Assembly: GCA_937927885.1 (NCBI GenBank)
Contig: CALEZJ010000440.1
Location: forward strand, 1 to 19,481
Direction of reading: 5' to 3'
DNA: 19,481 nucleotides
Origin: an uncultured Paracoccaceae bacterium
Lineage (GTDB): Bacteria > Pseudomonadota > Alphaproteobacteria > Rhodobacterales > Rhodobacteraceae
Made by a program: the position numbers and the translations under genes. Below are positions 1-7,419 of this stretch, piece after piece. How positions within the stretch are numbered: position 1 is the first letter of the stretch; each line of letters begins with the position of its first letter. A model generated the notes under the pieces. The model was given only the letters and a program-made list of their open reading frames with translations, was not told the origin of the DNA and made no database searches.

Positions 1-324
1 CCCCAATCGTGTCAGCCAGCGGAACACGAAGATCCCCAGACTGGACCCGATCAGCCCACCCGCCAGCAGGATCGAGCCCATCCTCAGATCGACGGTCCGG
101 CGTTTCAGATGGGCCATCACTCCCGAAATCGACGAGGCCACAACCTGATTGGCCCCCGTGGCAACCGCGACAGCAGGGGGGACGCCGATGAAGAACAGCA
201 GGGGTGTGATCAGAAACCCGCCACCGACTCCGAAAAGCCCCGACAGCATGCCAACGCCCGCGCCGATGCCCAGCAACAGAAGGGCATCGACAGAAACCTC
301 GGCGATCGGCAGGTAGATCAGCAT
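1..324 (-). CDS. TauE/SafE-family membrane protein, C-terminal part beyond the window
   Basis: This is the first 108 codons of an integral membrane protein of the TauE/SafE (DUF81) family, whose members are proposed exporters of sulfite or other organosulfur anions. The visible part has a short N-terminus and a hydrophobic segment at about residues 13-30. The family's glycine-rich signature FGVGGGFLITPLLFFIGVP lies at residues 31-49, followed by a loop ATGANQVVASSISG at 55-68. A second membrane segment begins near residue 83. The ATG at 324-322 is preceded by a weak AAGG ribosome site. The gene lies 82 bases downstream of permease 2 on the same strand, with a possible terminator between them, so it may be transcribed separately. 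Substrate specificity cannot be read from this fragment. The family call is secure from the glycine motif; sulfite itself is only the family label. Confidence 0.88.
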   Translation of the reverse strand, partial: MLIYLPIAEVSVDALLLLGIGAGVGMLSGLFGVGGGFLITPLLFFIGVPPAVAVATGANQVVASSISGVMAHLKRRTVDLRMGSILLAGGLIGSSLGIFVFRWLTRLG

Positions 325-340
325 GCCTTGGCTTAGGACA

Positions 341-366
341 AAGCCCCTGCCTTTGACAGGGGGCTT
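341..366 (-). terminator. Possible rho-independent terminator after the BMP transporter operon
   Basis: The arms AAGCCCCTG (341-349) and CAGGGGGCTT (357-366) pair with one bulged G across a 7-base loop. On the minus strand the right arm ends in CTTTGTCC, giving only a short T stretch. It sits between the stop of permease 2 (407) and the start of the TauE/SafE gene (324), where a terminator or processing site would be expected. Confidence 0.5.
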
Positions 367-406
367 GCGGTAAATTTACATGTCAGTCCCGAGGTGGGAG
401 GTGAGG

Positions 407-1372
407 TCAGCGCTCCTTCACATAAGGTGCGCCGCCAGCCCGCGGCGGGATGGCCTTGCCGACGAAACCGGCCAGGATGATCACCGTCAGGATATAGGGA
501 AGGGCGGTCATGAACTGGTTAGGCAGGGTGACAAAGCCCAGGTTCACGTTGGGAAACTGGTTCGCCATCGCCTCGAGCGCGCCAAACAACAGCACCGCAC
601 CCAGAGCCTGCCAGGGCCGCCATTTGGCAAAGATCAGCGCCGCAAGGGCGATGAACCCGCGTCCCGCGCTCATGTCCTTGACAAAGCCCGCGGCGAGCGA
701 GGTCGAAAGATACGCTCCTCCGATGCCGCACAGTACCCCGGTGATCACCACTGCCGCATAGCGCAGCCGCACCACGCTGACCCCCGCGGTATCCACCGCC
801 GCCGGGTTCTCGCCGACGGCGCGCAGCCGCAGTCCAAAGCGGGTGCGGTAGAGGATCCACCACGTCAGCGGCACCGCCACCAGGCCCAGATAGACGAGTA
901 TCCCGTGTCCCGACATCACCTGCCCATAGATCGGACCGATGATCGGCACGTCGCGCACCTGGGCGGCAAAGGGCAGATCCAGCCGGTGAAAGCGCGCGTC
1001 GCCCACCAGCGCGGGCGTGCGACCGCCTTGCCGGAACCAGCTTTGCGCGATGACCACCGTCATGCCGGCCGCCAGAAAGTTGATCGCCACGCCGGAAATA
1101 AGCTGGTTGCCCCGGAAGGTGATCGAGGCCACGCCATGAATCAGGGCAAACAGGACCGAGGCGCCGATCCCCGCCATCAGTCCGACAATCGCCGAACCCG
1201 ACCAGAACGCCACCGCCGCCGAGAAGAAGGCGCCGATCAGCAGCTTGCCCTCGAGCCCGATGTCAAAGATGCCCGCGCGTTCGGAAAAGAGCCCGGCGAG
1301 GCAAGCGAAAAGCAGTGGAGTCGCCAGTCGCAGCGTGGATTCCAGGATCTGGATGAGTGTTGCAAGATCCAT
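407..1372 (-). CDS. BMP-family ABC transporter permease (second permease, NupQ/YufQ-like)
   Basis: This 321-aa inner-membrane permease belongs to the BPD_transp_2 family and should form the translocation pore with the permease encoded just upstream. It is highly hydrophobic, with roughly eight to nine membrane segments. It carries the family signature FDIGLEGKLLIGAFFSAAVA near residues 36-55 and a cytoplasmic coupling loop RTRFGLRLRAVGENPAA near residue 180, which should contact the ATPase. The length is normal for the smaller permease of nucleoside importers such as YufOPQ of Bacillus. The ATG at 1372 lies 1 base after the stop of permease 1. Its ribosome site, GGAGGGG, lies within the last codons of that gene, so translation is probably coupled. 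The substrate is inferred from the family only. Confidence 0.93.
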   Translation of the reverse strand: MDLATLIQILESTLRLATPLLFACLAGLFSERAGIFDIGLEGKLLIGAFFSAAVAFWSGSAIVGLMAGIGASVLFALIHGVASITFRGNQLISGVAINFLAAGMTVVIAQSWFRQGGRTPALVGDARFHRLDLPFAAQVRDVPIIGPIYGQVMSGHGILVYLGLVAVPLTWWILYRTRFGLRLRAVGENPAAVDTAGVSVVRLRYAAVVITGVLCGIGGAYLSTSLAAGFVKDMSAGRGFIALAALIFAKWRPWQALGAVLLFGALEAMANQFPNVNLGFVTLPNQFMTALPYILTVIILAGFVGKAIPPRAGGAPYVKER

Positions 1373-1373
1373 C

Positions 1374-2471
1374 TCAGCCCCTCCGCCGCAGCATCAGGAA
1401 CAGCACTTCCAGCGGCCTGCGCACCATGTTGTCCAGAGCTCCGGTGAACATGATCACCAGCGCCTGGATGATCACGATCATCTCGCGCGGGATCGAGGTT
1501 TCGATCGCCAGTTCGGACCCACCTTGGAACAGGAAGCCGAAAAGCAGGGCCGGCGCGATGATACCGATGGGGTGCGAGCGCCCCATCAGCGCCACGGCGA
1601 TGCCGATGAACCCCGCTCCCTCGACCGCATTCATAACCAGCCTTTGCGGCCCGCCCATCACGCTGTTGACTGCCATCATCCCGGCCAGTGCGCCAGACAG
1701 GATCATCGCCAACATGATGATCTTGAACGACGAAATCCCGGCGTAATGCGCGGCAGGTTCTGATTGGCCAAAGGCACGGATTTCAAACCCCAGTCGGGTA
1801 CGCCACAACAGCACATATCCCAGCAGGCACGCCGCCAGCGCGACGAACAGCATCACGTTGGCCGGCCCCGAGCGAGAAAATTCGATCCCGAGGGGCTCCA
1901 GTACGTCCGCCAGCCGCGGCAGCCGCAAATCCGCTGGAAAGCGCGCCGTCGCCGGATCCATCGAGCGCGCGGGGCGAAGAACATGGCTGAGCATGTAGTT
2001 CATCAGCGACGCCGCGATGAAGTTGAACATGATCGTCGTGATGACGATGTGGCTGCCCGCTTTTGCCTGCAACCAGGCCGGAATCGAGGCCCAGATCGCC
2101 CCGAACAGCGCAGAGGCGAGGATCGCCGCGACAAAGGCCAGCGACCAATGCGGCCAAGGGATGAAGAGGCAGATCAACGCCACTCCCAGCCCGCCGATCA
2201 ACGCCTGCCCCTCGCCGCCGATGTTGAAAAGGCGCGCCTGGAAGGCAATCGACACTGCAAGGCCGGTCAGCAGGAAATTCGTCGTGTAATAAAGGGTGTA
2301 ACCCCAGCCATAGGTCGAACCCAGACTGCCCACGATCATCAGACGCATCGCCTCGACGGGGTCCTCGCCGATGGCCAGTATGACGATGGCTGACAGCGCA
2401 AAGGCGATGACCAGCGACAGTAGCGGGACCAGCAGCACATCGGCCCAGCGCGGCATGGCTTTGGTACTCAT
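1374..2471 (-). CDS. BMP-family ABC transporter permease (first permease, NupP/YufP-like)
   Basis: This 365-aa inner-membrane permease of the BPD_transp_2 family is the larger of the two pore subunits. It has a membrane segment at about residues 13-35, the hallmark FNIGGEGQALIGGLGVALIC at about 82-101, and a conserved loop WRTRLGFEIRAFGQSEPAA near 230 that probably docks on the ATPase. A glycine-rich GFIGIAVALMGR stretch lies near 295. Its ATG overlaps the stop of the ATPase gene by four bases (ATGA, 2468-2471), the usual sign of translational coupling in ABC operons. Length and order (ATPase, large permease, small permease) match nucleoside importers of the Nup/Yuf type. Which nucleoside or base it carries is not visible. 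Confidence 0.94.
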   Translation of the reverse strand: MSTKAMPRWADVLLVPLLSLVIAFALSAIVILAIGEDPVEAMRLMIVGSLGSTYGWGYTLYYTTNFLLTGLAVSIAFQARLFNIGGEGQALIGGLGVALICLFIPWPHWSLAFVAAILASALFGAIWASIPAWLQAKAGSHIVITTIMFNFIAASLMNYMLSHVLRPARSMDPATARFPADLRLPRLADVLEPLGIEFSRSGPANVMLFVALAACLLGYVLLWRTRLGFEIRAFGQSEPAAHYAGISSFKIIMLAMILSGALAGMMAVNSVMGGPQRLVMNAVEGAGFIGIAVALMGRSHPIGIIAPALLFGFLFQGGSELAIETSIPREMIVIIQALVIMFTGALDNMVRRPLEVLFLMLRRRG

Positions 2472-4045
2472 GCGGCATCCCCCGTCAAGCCATCCCCTGT
2501 CACACCGGCCATCAGCAGGCCCAGTTCGCGCGCATTGGTCCGAGCCGGATCGCGCTCTCCCATGATGCGGCCATCAAACATCACCACGATCCGGTCGGAC
2601 ATCGACAGGATCTCGTCCAGTTCGACTGAAACCAGCAGGATCGCCTTGCCTTGATCGCGCAACTCGATCAGTCGCTTGTGGATGAACTCGATCGCGCCGA
2701 TATCCACGCCCCGGGTGGGCTGGCCGACCAGCAGCAGGTCCGGGTTTCTCTCGATCTCGCGCGCAAGGACGATCTTCTGCTGGTTCCCGCCCGAGAAACT
2801 TTCCGCCGTCAGCATCGGATTGGGCGGGCGCACGTCGAACCGCTCGATCTTGCCCTCGGTGTCTTTCAGGATCGCCGCATTGTCCATCAGAAGTGCATTC
2901 TTCTGGTATTCCGGCGCGGTGTGATAGCCAAACGCGATGTTCTCCCAGGCCATGAAATCGAGGATCAGCCCGCAGCGATGCCGATCCTCGTGGACATGGG
3001 CGATCCCCGATTCGCGCCGTGTGCGGGCATTGTCATGCCGCAGGCTCAGATCCAGGGGCTGGCCGTTCATCACGAGGCTGCCCTTGCCCGCCATCATGCC
3101 TGCCAGCACCTCGAGCAGTTCCGATTGCCCGTTGCCCGCAACACCCGCGACCCCCAAGATCTCGCCACGCCGCAGGTCCAGGTCGATGCCACGCAGCCGC
3201 TCGACCCCGTGTCTGTCGGTGACCGTCAGACCCCGCGCTGACAGCACCGTTTCACCGGGCTGGGCGGGAGTCTTGTGGACCTCGAGCAGCACCTTGCGGC
3301 CGACCATCAGTTCCGCCAGTTGCGTGGGGCTGGTTTCGTGGGTGTTGACGGTTGCCACCATCTCGCCGCGCCGCATGACCGATACCTCGTCGGTCACCTC
3401 CATGATCTCGCGCAGCTTGTGCGTAATCAGGATGATCGTCTTGCCCTGCTCCTTCAGCCCCTTGAGAATGCGGAACAGATGGTCGGCCTCGGCAGGGGTA
3501 AGCACCCCGGTTGGCTCATCGAGGATCAGGATATTCGCCTGCCGATAGAGAGCCTTCAGGATCTCGACCCGCTGCTGGTGGCCGACGCTCAGATCCTCGA
3601 TCAGCGCATCAGGATCGACCTGCAATTCGTAATCCTTGGCCAGTTGGGTCAGCAACTGGCGCGCCCGTGCCTTGGACGGTGTCAGCAAGGCGCCACCCTC
3701 GGCCCCCAGAATGACATTTTCCAGCACGGTGAAATTTTCGACCAGCTTGAAATGCTGGAATACCATGCCGATTCCGGCGCGGATTGCGCCCAGGGAATCG
3801 GCGATCTGCACAGGCACGCCGTTGATCAGGATCTCGCCCGCGTCGGCCTTGTAGAACCCGTAGAGAATGGACATCAGCGTCGACTTGCCGGCGCCGTTCT
3901 CGCCGATGATGCCGTGAATTGTGCCGCTGCGCACCCGAATGTTGATGTTCTTGTTCGCCTGGACCGGGCCGAACGCCTTCGATATCCCGCGAAGCTCGAT
4001 GGCGGGGGCAGCCGTAGCTGCCCCCCCGGTCCCGTCAGCGACCAT
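2468..4045 (-). CDS. ABC transporter ATP-binding protein with two nucleotide-binding domains (NupO/YufO-like)
   Basis: This 525-aa cytoplasmic ATPase powers the importer and has two fused nucleotide-binding domains. Domain 1 is intact: Walker A GENGAGKST (48-56), signature LSVGHQQ (152-158), Walker B ILILDEP (172-178) and a switch histidine in ITHK (207-210). Domain 2 is degenerate: its Walker A reads GVAGNGQSE (301-309) with the lysine replaced by glutamine. The signature SGGNQQ (418-423) is kept, but Walker B reads LLLVGQP (437-443) without the usual Asp-Glu pair. Such a degenerate second site is normal in the sugar/nucleoside double-ATPase family, so only one hydrolysis site is expected. 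The gene starts 13 bases after the binding-protein gene, whose TGA stop is part of this gene's ribosome site (TGAGGTCC). Confidence 0.95.
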   Translation of the reverse strand: MVADGTGGAATAAPAIELRGISKAFGPVQANKNINIRVRSGTIHGIIGENGAGKSTLMSILYGFYKADAGEILINGVPVQIADSLGAIRAGIGMVFQHFKLVENFTVLENVILGAEGGALLTPSKARARQLLTQLAKDYELQVDPDALIEDLSVGHQQRVEILKALYRQANILILDEPTGVLTPAEADHLFRILKGLKEQGKTIILITHKLREIMEVTDEVSVMRRGEMVATVNTHETSPTQLAELMVGRKVLLEVHKTPAQPGETVLSARGLTVTDRHGVERLRGIDLDLRRGEILGVAGVAGNGQSELLEVLAGMMAGKGSLVMNGQPLDLSLRHDNARTRRESGIAHVHEDRHRCGLILDFMAWENIAFGYHTAPEYQKNALLMDNAAILKDTEGKIERFDVRPPNPMLTAESFSGGNQQKIVLAREIERNPDLLLVGQPTRGVDIGAIEFIHKRLIELRDQGKAILLVSVELDEILSMSDRIVVMFDGRIMGERDPARTNARELGLLMAGVTGDGLTGDAA

Positions 4046-4058
4046 CGGTCAACGGACC

Positions 4059-5054
4059 TCAGTCAACCGAAATCGGGCAGGTGTTGTCCGACATGTAGTC
4101 GTGAACCACCACGGAGCCCGAAATGATCGCGGCCTCGGCGGCGGCCAGCGCGTCGCGCATCTCCTGGGTGATCAACGCATCGTTGTTCTCGTCGAGCGCC
4201 CAGCCCACGCCACCAGCGGCCAGATCCATCACATGGATGCCGGTTTCCATCTCGGCGCCTTCGGTAAAGGCAGCTTCGACGGCGTTGTCGACGCGTTTCA
4301 GCATCGACGTCAGCACCGAGCCCGGATGCAGGTGGTTCTGGTTCGAATCGACACCGATCGACAGGATGCCCGAATCGGCCGCTGTCTGCAGCACGCCAAC
4401 GCCGGTGCCGCCCGCCGCCGCATAGACCACGTCGGCGCCCTGGCTGATCTGGGCCGCAGTGATCTCGCCGCCGCGCACCGGGTCGTTCCAGGCCGCCGGG
4501 GTGGTGCCGGTGTAGTTGACGATGACCGTCGCATCGCCGTTGACCGCGCGCACGCCCTGCGCGTAGCCGCAGGCGAAGCGGCGGATCAGCGGGATGTCCA
4601 TGCCGCCGACGAAGCCGACAGTGCCCGACTGCGAGGCCATCGCAGCGGCCATGCCGACCAGATACGAGCCCTCATGCTCGGTAAAGACGATCGAGCGCAC
4701 GTTCGGCAGGTCCACCACGCCGTCGATGATGGCAAAGGTGGTGTCCGGATAATCCGGCGCAACCTGCTCCAGCACCGACATGAAGGCAAAACCAGTCATC
4801 ACGATCGGGTTCGAGCCCGATTCGGCGAGGCGACGCAGAGCCTGTTCGCGCTGGGCTTCGGACTGCATCTCGATGTCGCGATAGCTGCCGCCGGTTGCCG
4901 CAGCCCAGCGTTCAGCCCCGCCATAGGCGGCTTCGTTGAAGGATTTGTCGAATTTGCCGCCGAGGTCATAAATGATCGCCGGGTCGGCCAGAGCGGCGCC
5001 GGTCAGCAACGCCGATACGGCAGTCGCGCCGAGAAGAATGCGGGTCAGTTTCAT
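4059..5054 (-). CDS. BMP-family ABC transporter periplasmic binding protein
   Basis: This 331-aa solute-binding protein captures the substrate in the periplasm and delivers it to the two permeases. I chose the ATG at 5054 because it gives a classical signal peptide, MKLTRILLGATAVSALLTG followed by AALA and cleavage before DPAII, and has a GGGAG ribosome site about 10 bases upstream. An in-frame ATG at 5138 would add 28 charged residues that spoil the signal. The mature start IIYDLGGKFDKSFNEAAYGG and the later IGVDSNQNH are typical of the BMP/PnrA fold. No lipobox cysteine is present, so unlike Gram-positive and spirochaete relatives it should be soluble in the periplasm. It is the first gene of the operon. 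Characterised members bind purine nucleosides; the ligand here is inferred. Confidence 0.95.
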   Translation of the reverse strand: MKLTRILLGATAVSALLTGAALADPAIIYDLGGKFDKSFNEAAYGGAERWAAATGGSYRDIEMQSEAQREQALRRLAESGSNPIVMTGFAFMSVLEQVAPDYPDTTFAIIDGVVDLPNVRSIVFTEHEGSYLVGMAAAMASQSGTVGFVGGMDIPLIRRFACGYAQGVRAVNGDATVIVNYTGTTPAAWNDPVRGGEITAAQISQGADVVYAAAGGTGVGVLQTAADSGILSIGVDSNQNHLHPGSVLTSMLKRVDNAVEAAFTEGAEMETGIHVMDLAAGGVGWALDENNDALITQEMRDALAAAEAAIISGSVVVHDYMSDNTCPISVD

Positions 5055-5135
5055 CAGGTGTTCTCCCAGTTGGGTCGTCATGGGCCGCCGGTGTGGTCCC
5101 GGCCTGCGGCTGAGCCGATGTTTCGGTTCATCCTT

Positions 5136-5166
5136 CATCTAGGTGCAGGCGCAAGGAAGCCGTCAA
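5136..5166 (-). promoter_or_regulatory. Candidate sigma-70 type promoter of the BMP transporter operon
   Basis: On the minus strand, TTGACG (5166-5161) is followed after 19 bases by TAGATG (5141-5136). An A-rich stretch (AAAAAATGC) lies directly upstream of the -35 box. The site is about 80 bases before the start codon at 5054, in the only sizeable gap upstream of the operon (5055-5223). The -35 is good; the -10 matches the consensus poorly and the spacer is long. Confidence 0.4.
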
Positions 5167-5223
5167 GCATTTTTTACCAAACGGACAAGGAAAGGGAATC
5201 GTCTGGCACCCGCAGGTTAATTC

Positions 5224-5643
5224 TCAGGCGAGCGACTTGCAAAGGATCAATGCGGCGACAGGCTCGCCTGCTGTGTTCCGGAAATAGCGCGGCCTTCGTC
5301 CCCGCTGCTGCCAGCCGCATGCCGCATACAGCGCGCGGGCCGGGGCATTGTCTTCGGCAACCTCCAGAAAGGCTTCCGTTGCCCCGCGTGCTCTCGCTTC
5401 GCTCTCGAACGCCGTCATCAGATCCAGCGCAAGCCCCTTCCTGCGCCGCAAGGGATCGACGGCGAGCGTCAGTACTTCCGCCTCTCCCACGACAACGCGT
5501 CCCAGCACAAAGCCGCCGTCGTTCGCCGCCACGGCCAGAAAGACCTGCGGATCGGCCAGCAAGGCCCGAAACCCCGCAACCGTCCAGGGTGGGGGGGTAA
5601 CGAAGCAGCGCGCGTGCAACGCTGCAAGGAACTCAGGGCTCAT
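5224..5643 (-). CDS. GNAT-family N-acetyltransferase, RimI-like
   Basis: This 139-aa protein has the single-domain GNAT fold, which transfers an acetyl group from acetyl-CoA to an amine. The acetyl-CoA binding motif A is LTLAVDPLRRRKGLALDLM (58-76), with the R-x-x-G-x-A pyrophosphate loop at 67-72. The motif EDNAPARALYAACGW (97-111), with a conserved tyrosine at 106, is the RimI-like motif B. The start at 5643 gives a normal RimI-length protein; the frame is open further upstream to 5805, but that extension is arginine/proline-rich and passes through the intergenic hairpins. A weak GAGAGA precedes the chosen ATG. RimI acetylates the N-terminus of ribosomal protein S18, but the usual neighbour tsaB is absent, so the substrate is uncertain. 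It may be read through from the acyl-CoA synthetase gene 85 bases upstream. Confidence 0.85.
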   Translation of the reverse strand: MSPEFLAALHARCFVTPPPWTVAGFRALLADPQVFLAVAANDGGFVLGRVVVGEAEVLTLAVDPLRRRKGLALDLMTAFESEARARGATEAFLEVAEDNAPARALYAACGWQQRGRRPRYFRNTAGEPVAALILCKSLA

Positions 5644-5689
5644 TCTCTCGGCTTTCCCAACTTTGTGCCCCGAACCTCCGTTGGGGTGT

Positions 5690-5719
5690 GGGCCGTCAGG
5701 CCCGACGGGCGCAGCGCCC
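5690..5719. repeat. Two tandem GC-rich hairpins between acyl-CoA synthetase and acetyltransferase genes
   Basis: GGGCC (5690-5694) pairs with GGCCC (5699-5703) around GTCA. Directly after it, GGGCG (5707-5711) pairs with CGCCC (5715-5719) around CAG. The second is followed by CTTT on the plus strand. There is no T run on the minus strand, where both flanking genes are read, so this may be a processing or attenuation element or a copy of a dispersed GC-rich intergenic repeat. Confidence 0.5.
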
Positions 5720-5728
5720 CTTTCCGCC

Positions 5729-7339
5729 CTATCCTGCCAACGATTTCGCGAGGGAGCGCAACTCGAATTTCTGGATCTTGCCGGTCGAGGTCTTGGGCAG
5801 GTCATGAAACACTACCCTTTTCGGCGTCTTGAACCCCGCCAGTCGCGTGCGACAAAAGGCGATCAACTCGGCCTCGCTCGCCTCCATCCCGGTGCGCAAT
5901 TCGACAAAGGCGCAGGGAACCTCGCCCCATTTGTCATCCGGCATCGCCACCACGGCGACCAGCGACACGGCGGGGTGATGCGCCAGCGCGCCCTCGACCT
6001 CGACCGAGCTGACGTTCTCGCCGCCCGAGATGATGATGTCCTTTGCCCGGTCGGCGATCTTGATATAGCCATCCGCGTGACGAAACGCGATGTCGCCGGA
6101 ATGGAACCAGCCGCCCTTGAAGGCCTCGCGCGTGGCTTCGGGGTTGCGATAATATCCCTTCATCACGCCATTGCCGCGATGAACGATCTCGCCCAGCGCC
6201 GCGCCGTCACGGGGGATTTCGGCGCCGGTGCCGTCAACCACGGTGATGTCCTCCATGAAAGGCATCAACACACCGGTGCGCGCCTTGACCGCGGCACGCT
6301 CGTCAGCGGGCAGGGTGTCGAAGCCTTCGTGCCAGGTGCATTCGGTGGCCGGGCCATAGGTTTCGGTCAACCCGTAGACCTGCGTAACGTTGAAGCCCAA
6401 GGGCTCGATGGCTGCCAGCGTCGCGGCGGTAAATACCTCGACGATGTGATCGAAGGCCAGGCGATCGGCGTCACTGGCCGCGATGATCGTGTTCAGCACG
6501 ATCGGCGCGCCACCGAAATGTGTGGCCTTTTCGACCGCGATGGCGCGGTAGATACCGGCCGCCGTGATGTCGCGCAGGCAGATCACCGCACCACCCAGGG
6601 CCGGGATCATCCAGGGGTGGCACCAGGCGTTGCAGTGGAACATCGGCACGATGGTCAGATAGCGCGGATACAGCACCATCCGCCAGGAAATGGGCTGGCT
6701 GAGGGTGCTCAGATAGGCGCCCCGGTGGTGATAGACCACACCTTTTGGCCGCCCGGTGGTGCCGCTGGTATAGTTCAGCGCAAGGCTTTCCCACTCGTCC
6801 TGCGGCATCACCCACGGAAACCTAGGGTCACCGCGCGCCAACAGCGCCTCATAGGTCAGATGGCGCCCGCTGGCAGTGATCCCGGCCTGAGGGTCGGGCA
6901 CTTCCACGATCTTTGGCCCGCCGCCGATCACGATGCAGGCGCGCTCGACCAGATCGACCAGCGAGGCATCCACCAGCACCACCTTGGCCCCGGCGTGTTC
7001 GAGGATGTAGGCTACCGTGTCCAGATCGAGCCTCGTGTTGATCGCATTCAGGACCGCGCCGCAGGCGGGAACGCCGAAATGGGCCTCGGCATGCGCGGGA
7101 ACGTTGGGCAGCAGGGTCGCCACCACATCGCCCGGTCGCACCCCCATTCCGGCCAGAGCACTGGCCAATTGGCTGACCCGAGCGTGATACTGCGCATAGG
7201 TCCAGCGCTCGGCTCCGTAGACCAATGCCTCGCGGGCAGCAAAGACATCGGCGGCGCGGCGCAGATGCGACAGCGGTGTCAGCGGGACATGATTGGCCGC
7301 GCATTTCTCCAGACCCGATTCGTCCGCCAGCCACCCCAT
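5729..7339 (-). CDS. AMP-forming acyl-CoA synthetase (fatty-acid or related acid:CoA ligase)
   Basis: This 536-aa cytoplasmic enzyme of the ANL superfamily activates a carboxylic acid to its acyl-CoA through an acyl-adenylate. Visible core motifs in order are the P-loop YTSGTTGRPKG (190-200), MFHCNAW (233-239), YGLTETYGP (322-330), WFHSGDIA (411-418), the hinge ADRAKDIIISGGENVSS (429-445) and the C-terminal catalytic lysine in PKTSTGK (515-521). The N-terminal pattern, with GVPACGAVLNAINTRLD (89-105), is that of the short/medium-chain and plant AAE-like ligases, a group that also includes relatives of DmdB (methylmercaptopropionate ligase). The chain length accepted cannot be decided. The ATG at 7339 has a strong AGGGGGA ribosome site. 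The gene is divergent from the exporter at 7420 and would feed acyl-CoA to the beta-oxidation cluster further right. Confidence 0.94.
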   Translation of the reverse strand: MGWLADESGLEKCAANHVPLTPLSHLRRAADVFAAREALVYGAERWTYAQYHARVSQLASALAGMGVRPGDVVATLLPNVPAHAEAHFGVPACGAVLNAINTRLDLDTVAYILEHAGAKVVLVDASLVDLVERACIVIGGGPKIVEVPDPQAGITASGRHLTYEALLARGDPRFPWVMPQDEWESLALNYTSGTTGRPKGVVYHHRGAYLSTLSQPISWRMVLYPRYLTIVPMFHCNAWCHPWMIPALGGAVICLRDITAAGIYRAIAVEKATHFGGAPIVLNTIIAASDADRLAFDHIVEVFTAATLAAIEPLGFNVTQVYGLTETYGPATECTWHEGFDTLPADERAAVKARTGVLMPFMEDITVVDGTGAEIPRDGAALGEIVHRGNGVMKGYYRNPEATREAFKGGWFHSGDIAFRHADGYIKIADRAKDIIISGGENVSSVEVEGALAHHPAVSLVAVVAMPDDKWGEVPCAFVELRTGMEASEAELIAFCRTRLAGFKTPKRVVFHDLPKTSTGKIQKFELRSLAKSLAG

Positions 7340-7374
7340 CGCATCCCCCTTGCAAAGCTCTGCCGCTTCTGGTT

Positions 7375-7387
7375 CGCCATATTGGCG
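7375..7387. promoter_or_regulatory. Short inverted repeat in the divergent promoter region
   Basis: CGCCA-TAT-TGGCG is a perfect 5-bp dyad in the 80-base gap between the divergent acyl-CoA synthetase (start 7339) and exporter (start 7420). Its position suits an operator shared by both genes, but a 5-bp dyad can occur by chance in GC-rich DNA. Confidence 0.25.
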
Positions 7388-7419
7388 GCAGTCGGGGCCG
7401 TCTGGAAGGGGCCTTGGCC

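Noticed and set aside
380..1447. Plus-strand open frame (355 codons) opposite permease 2
   Set aside because: It has a charged, repetitive composition typical of the complement of a hydrophobic membrane-protein gene.
5055..5138. N-terminal extension of the BMP binding protein to an upstream ATG
   Set aside because: The added 28 residues are strongly basic and would bury the signal peptide; the internal ATG has a better ribosome site.
5055..5223. Purine-type riboswitch upstream of the BMP operon
   Set aside because: I looked for the conserved three-way junction loops and saw none; only a promoter-like sequence is present.
3921..5600. Plus-strand open frame (559 codons) opposite the BMP binding protein
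   Set aside because: It is antisense to a protein with a clear signal peptide and family motifs, and shows no ribosome site or recognisable domain.
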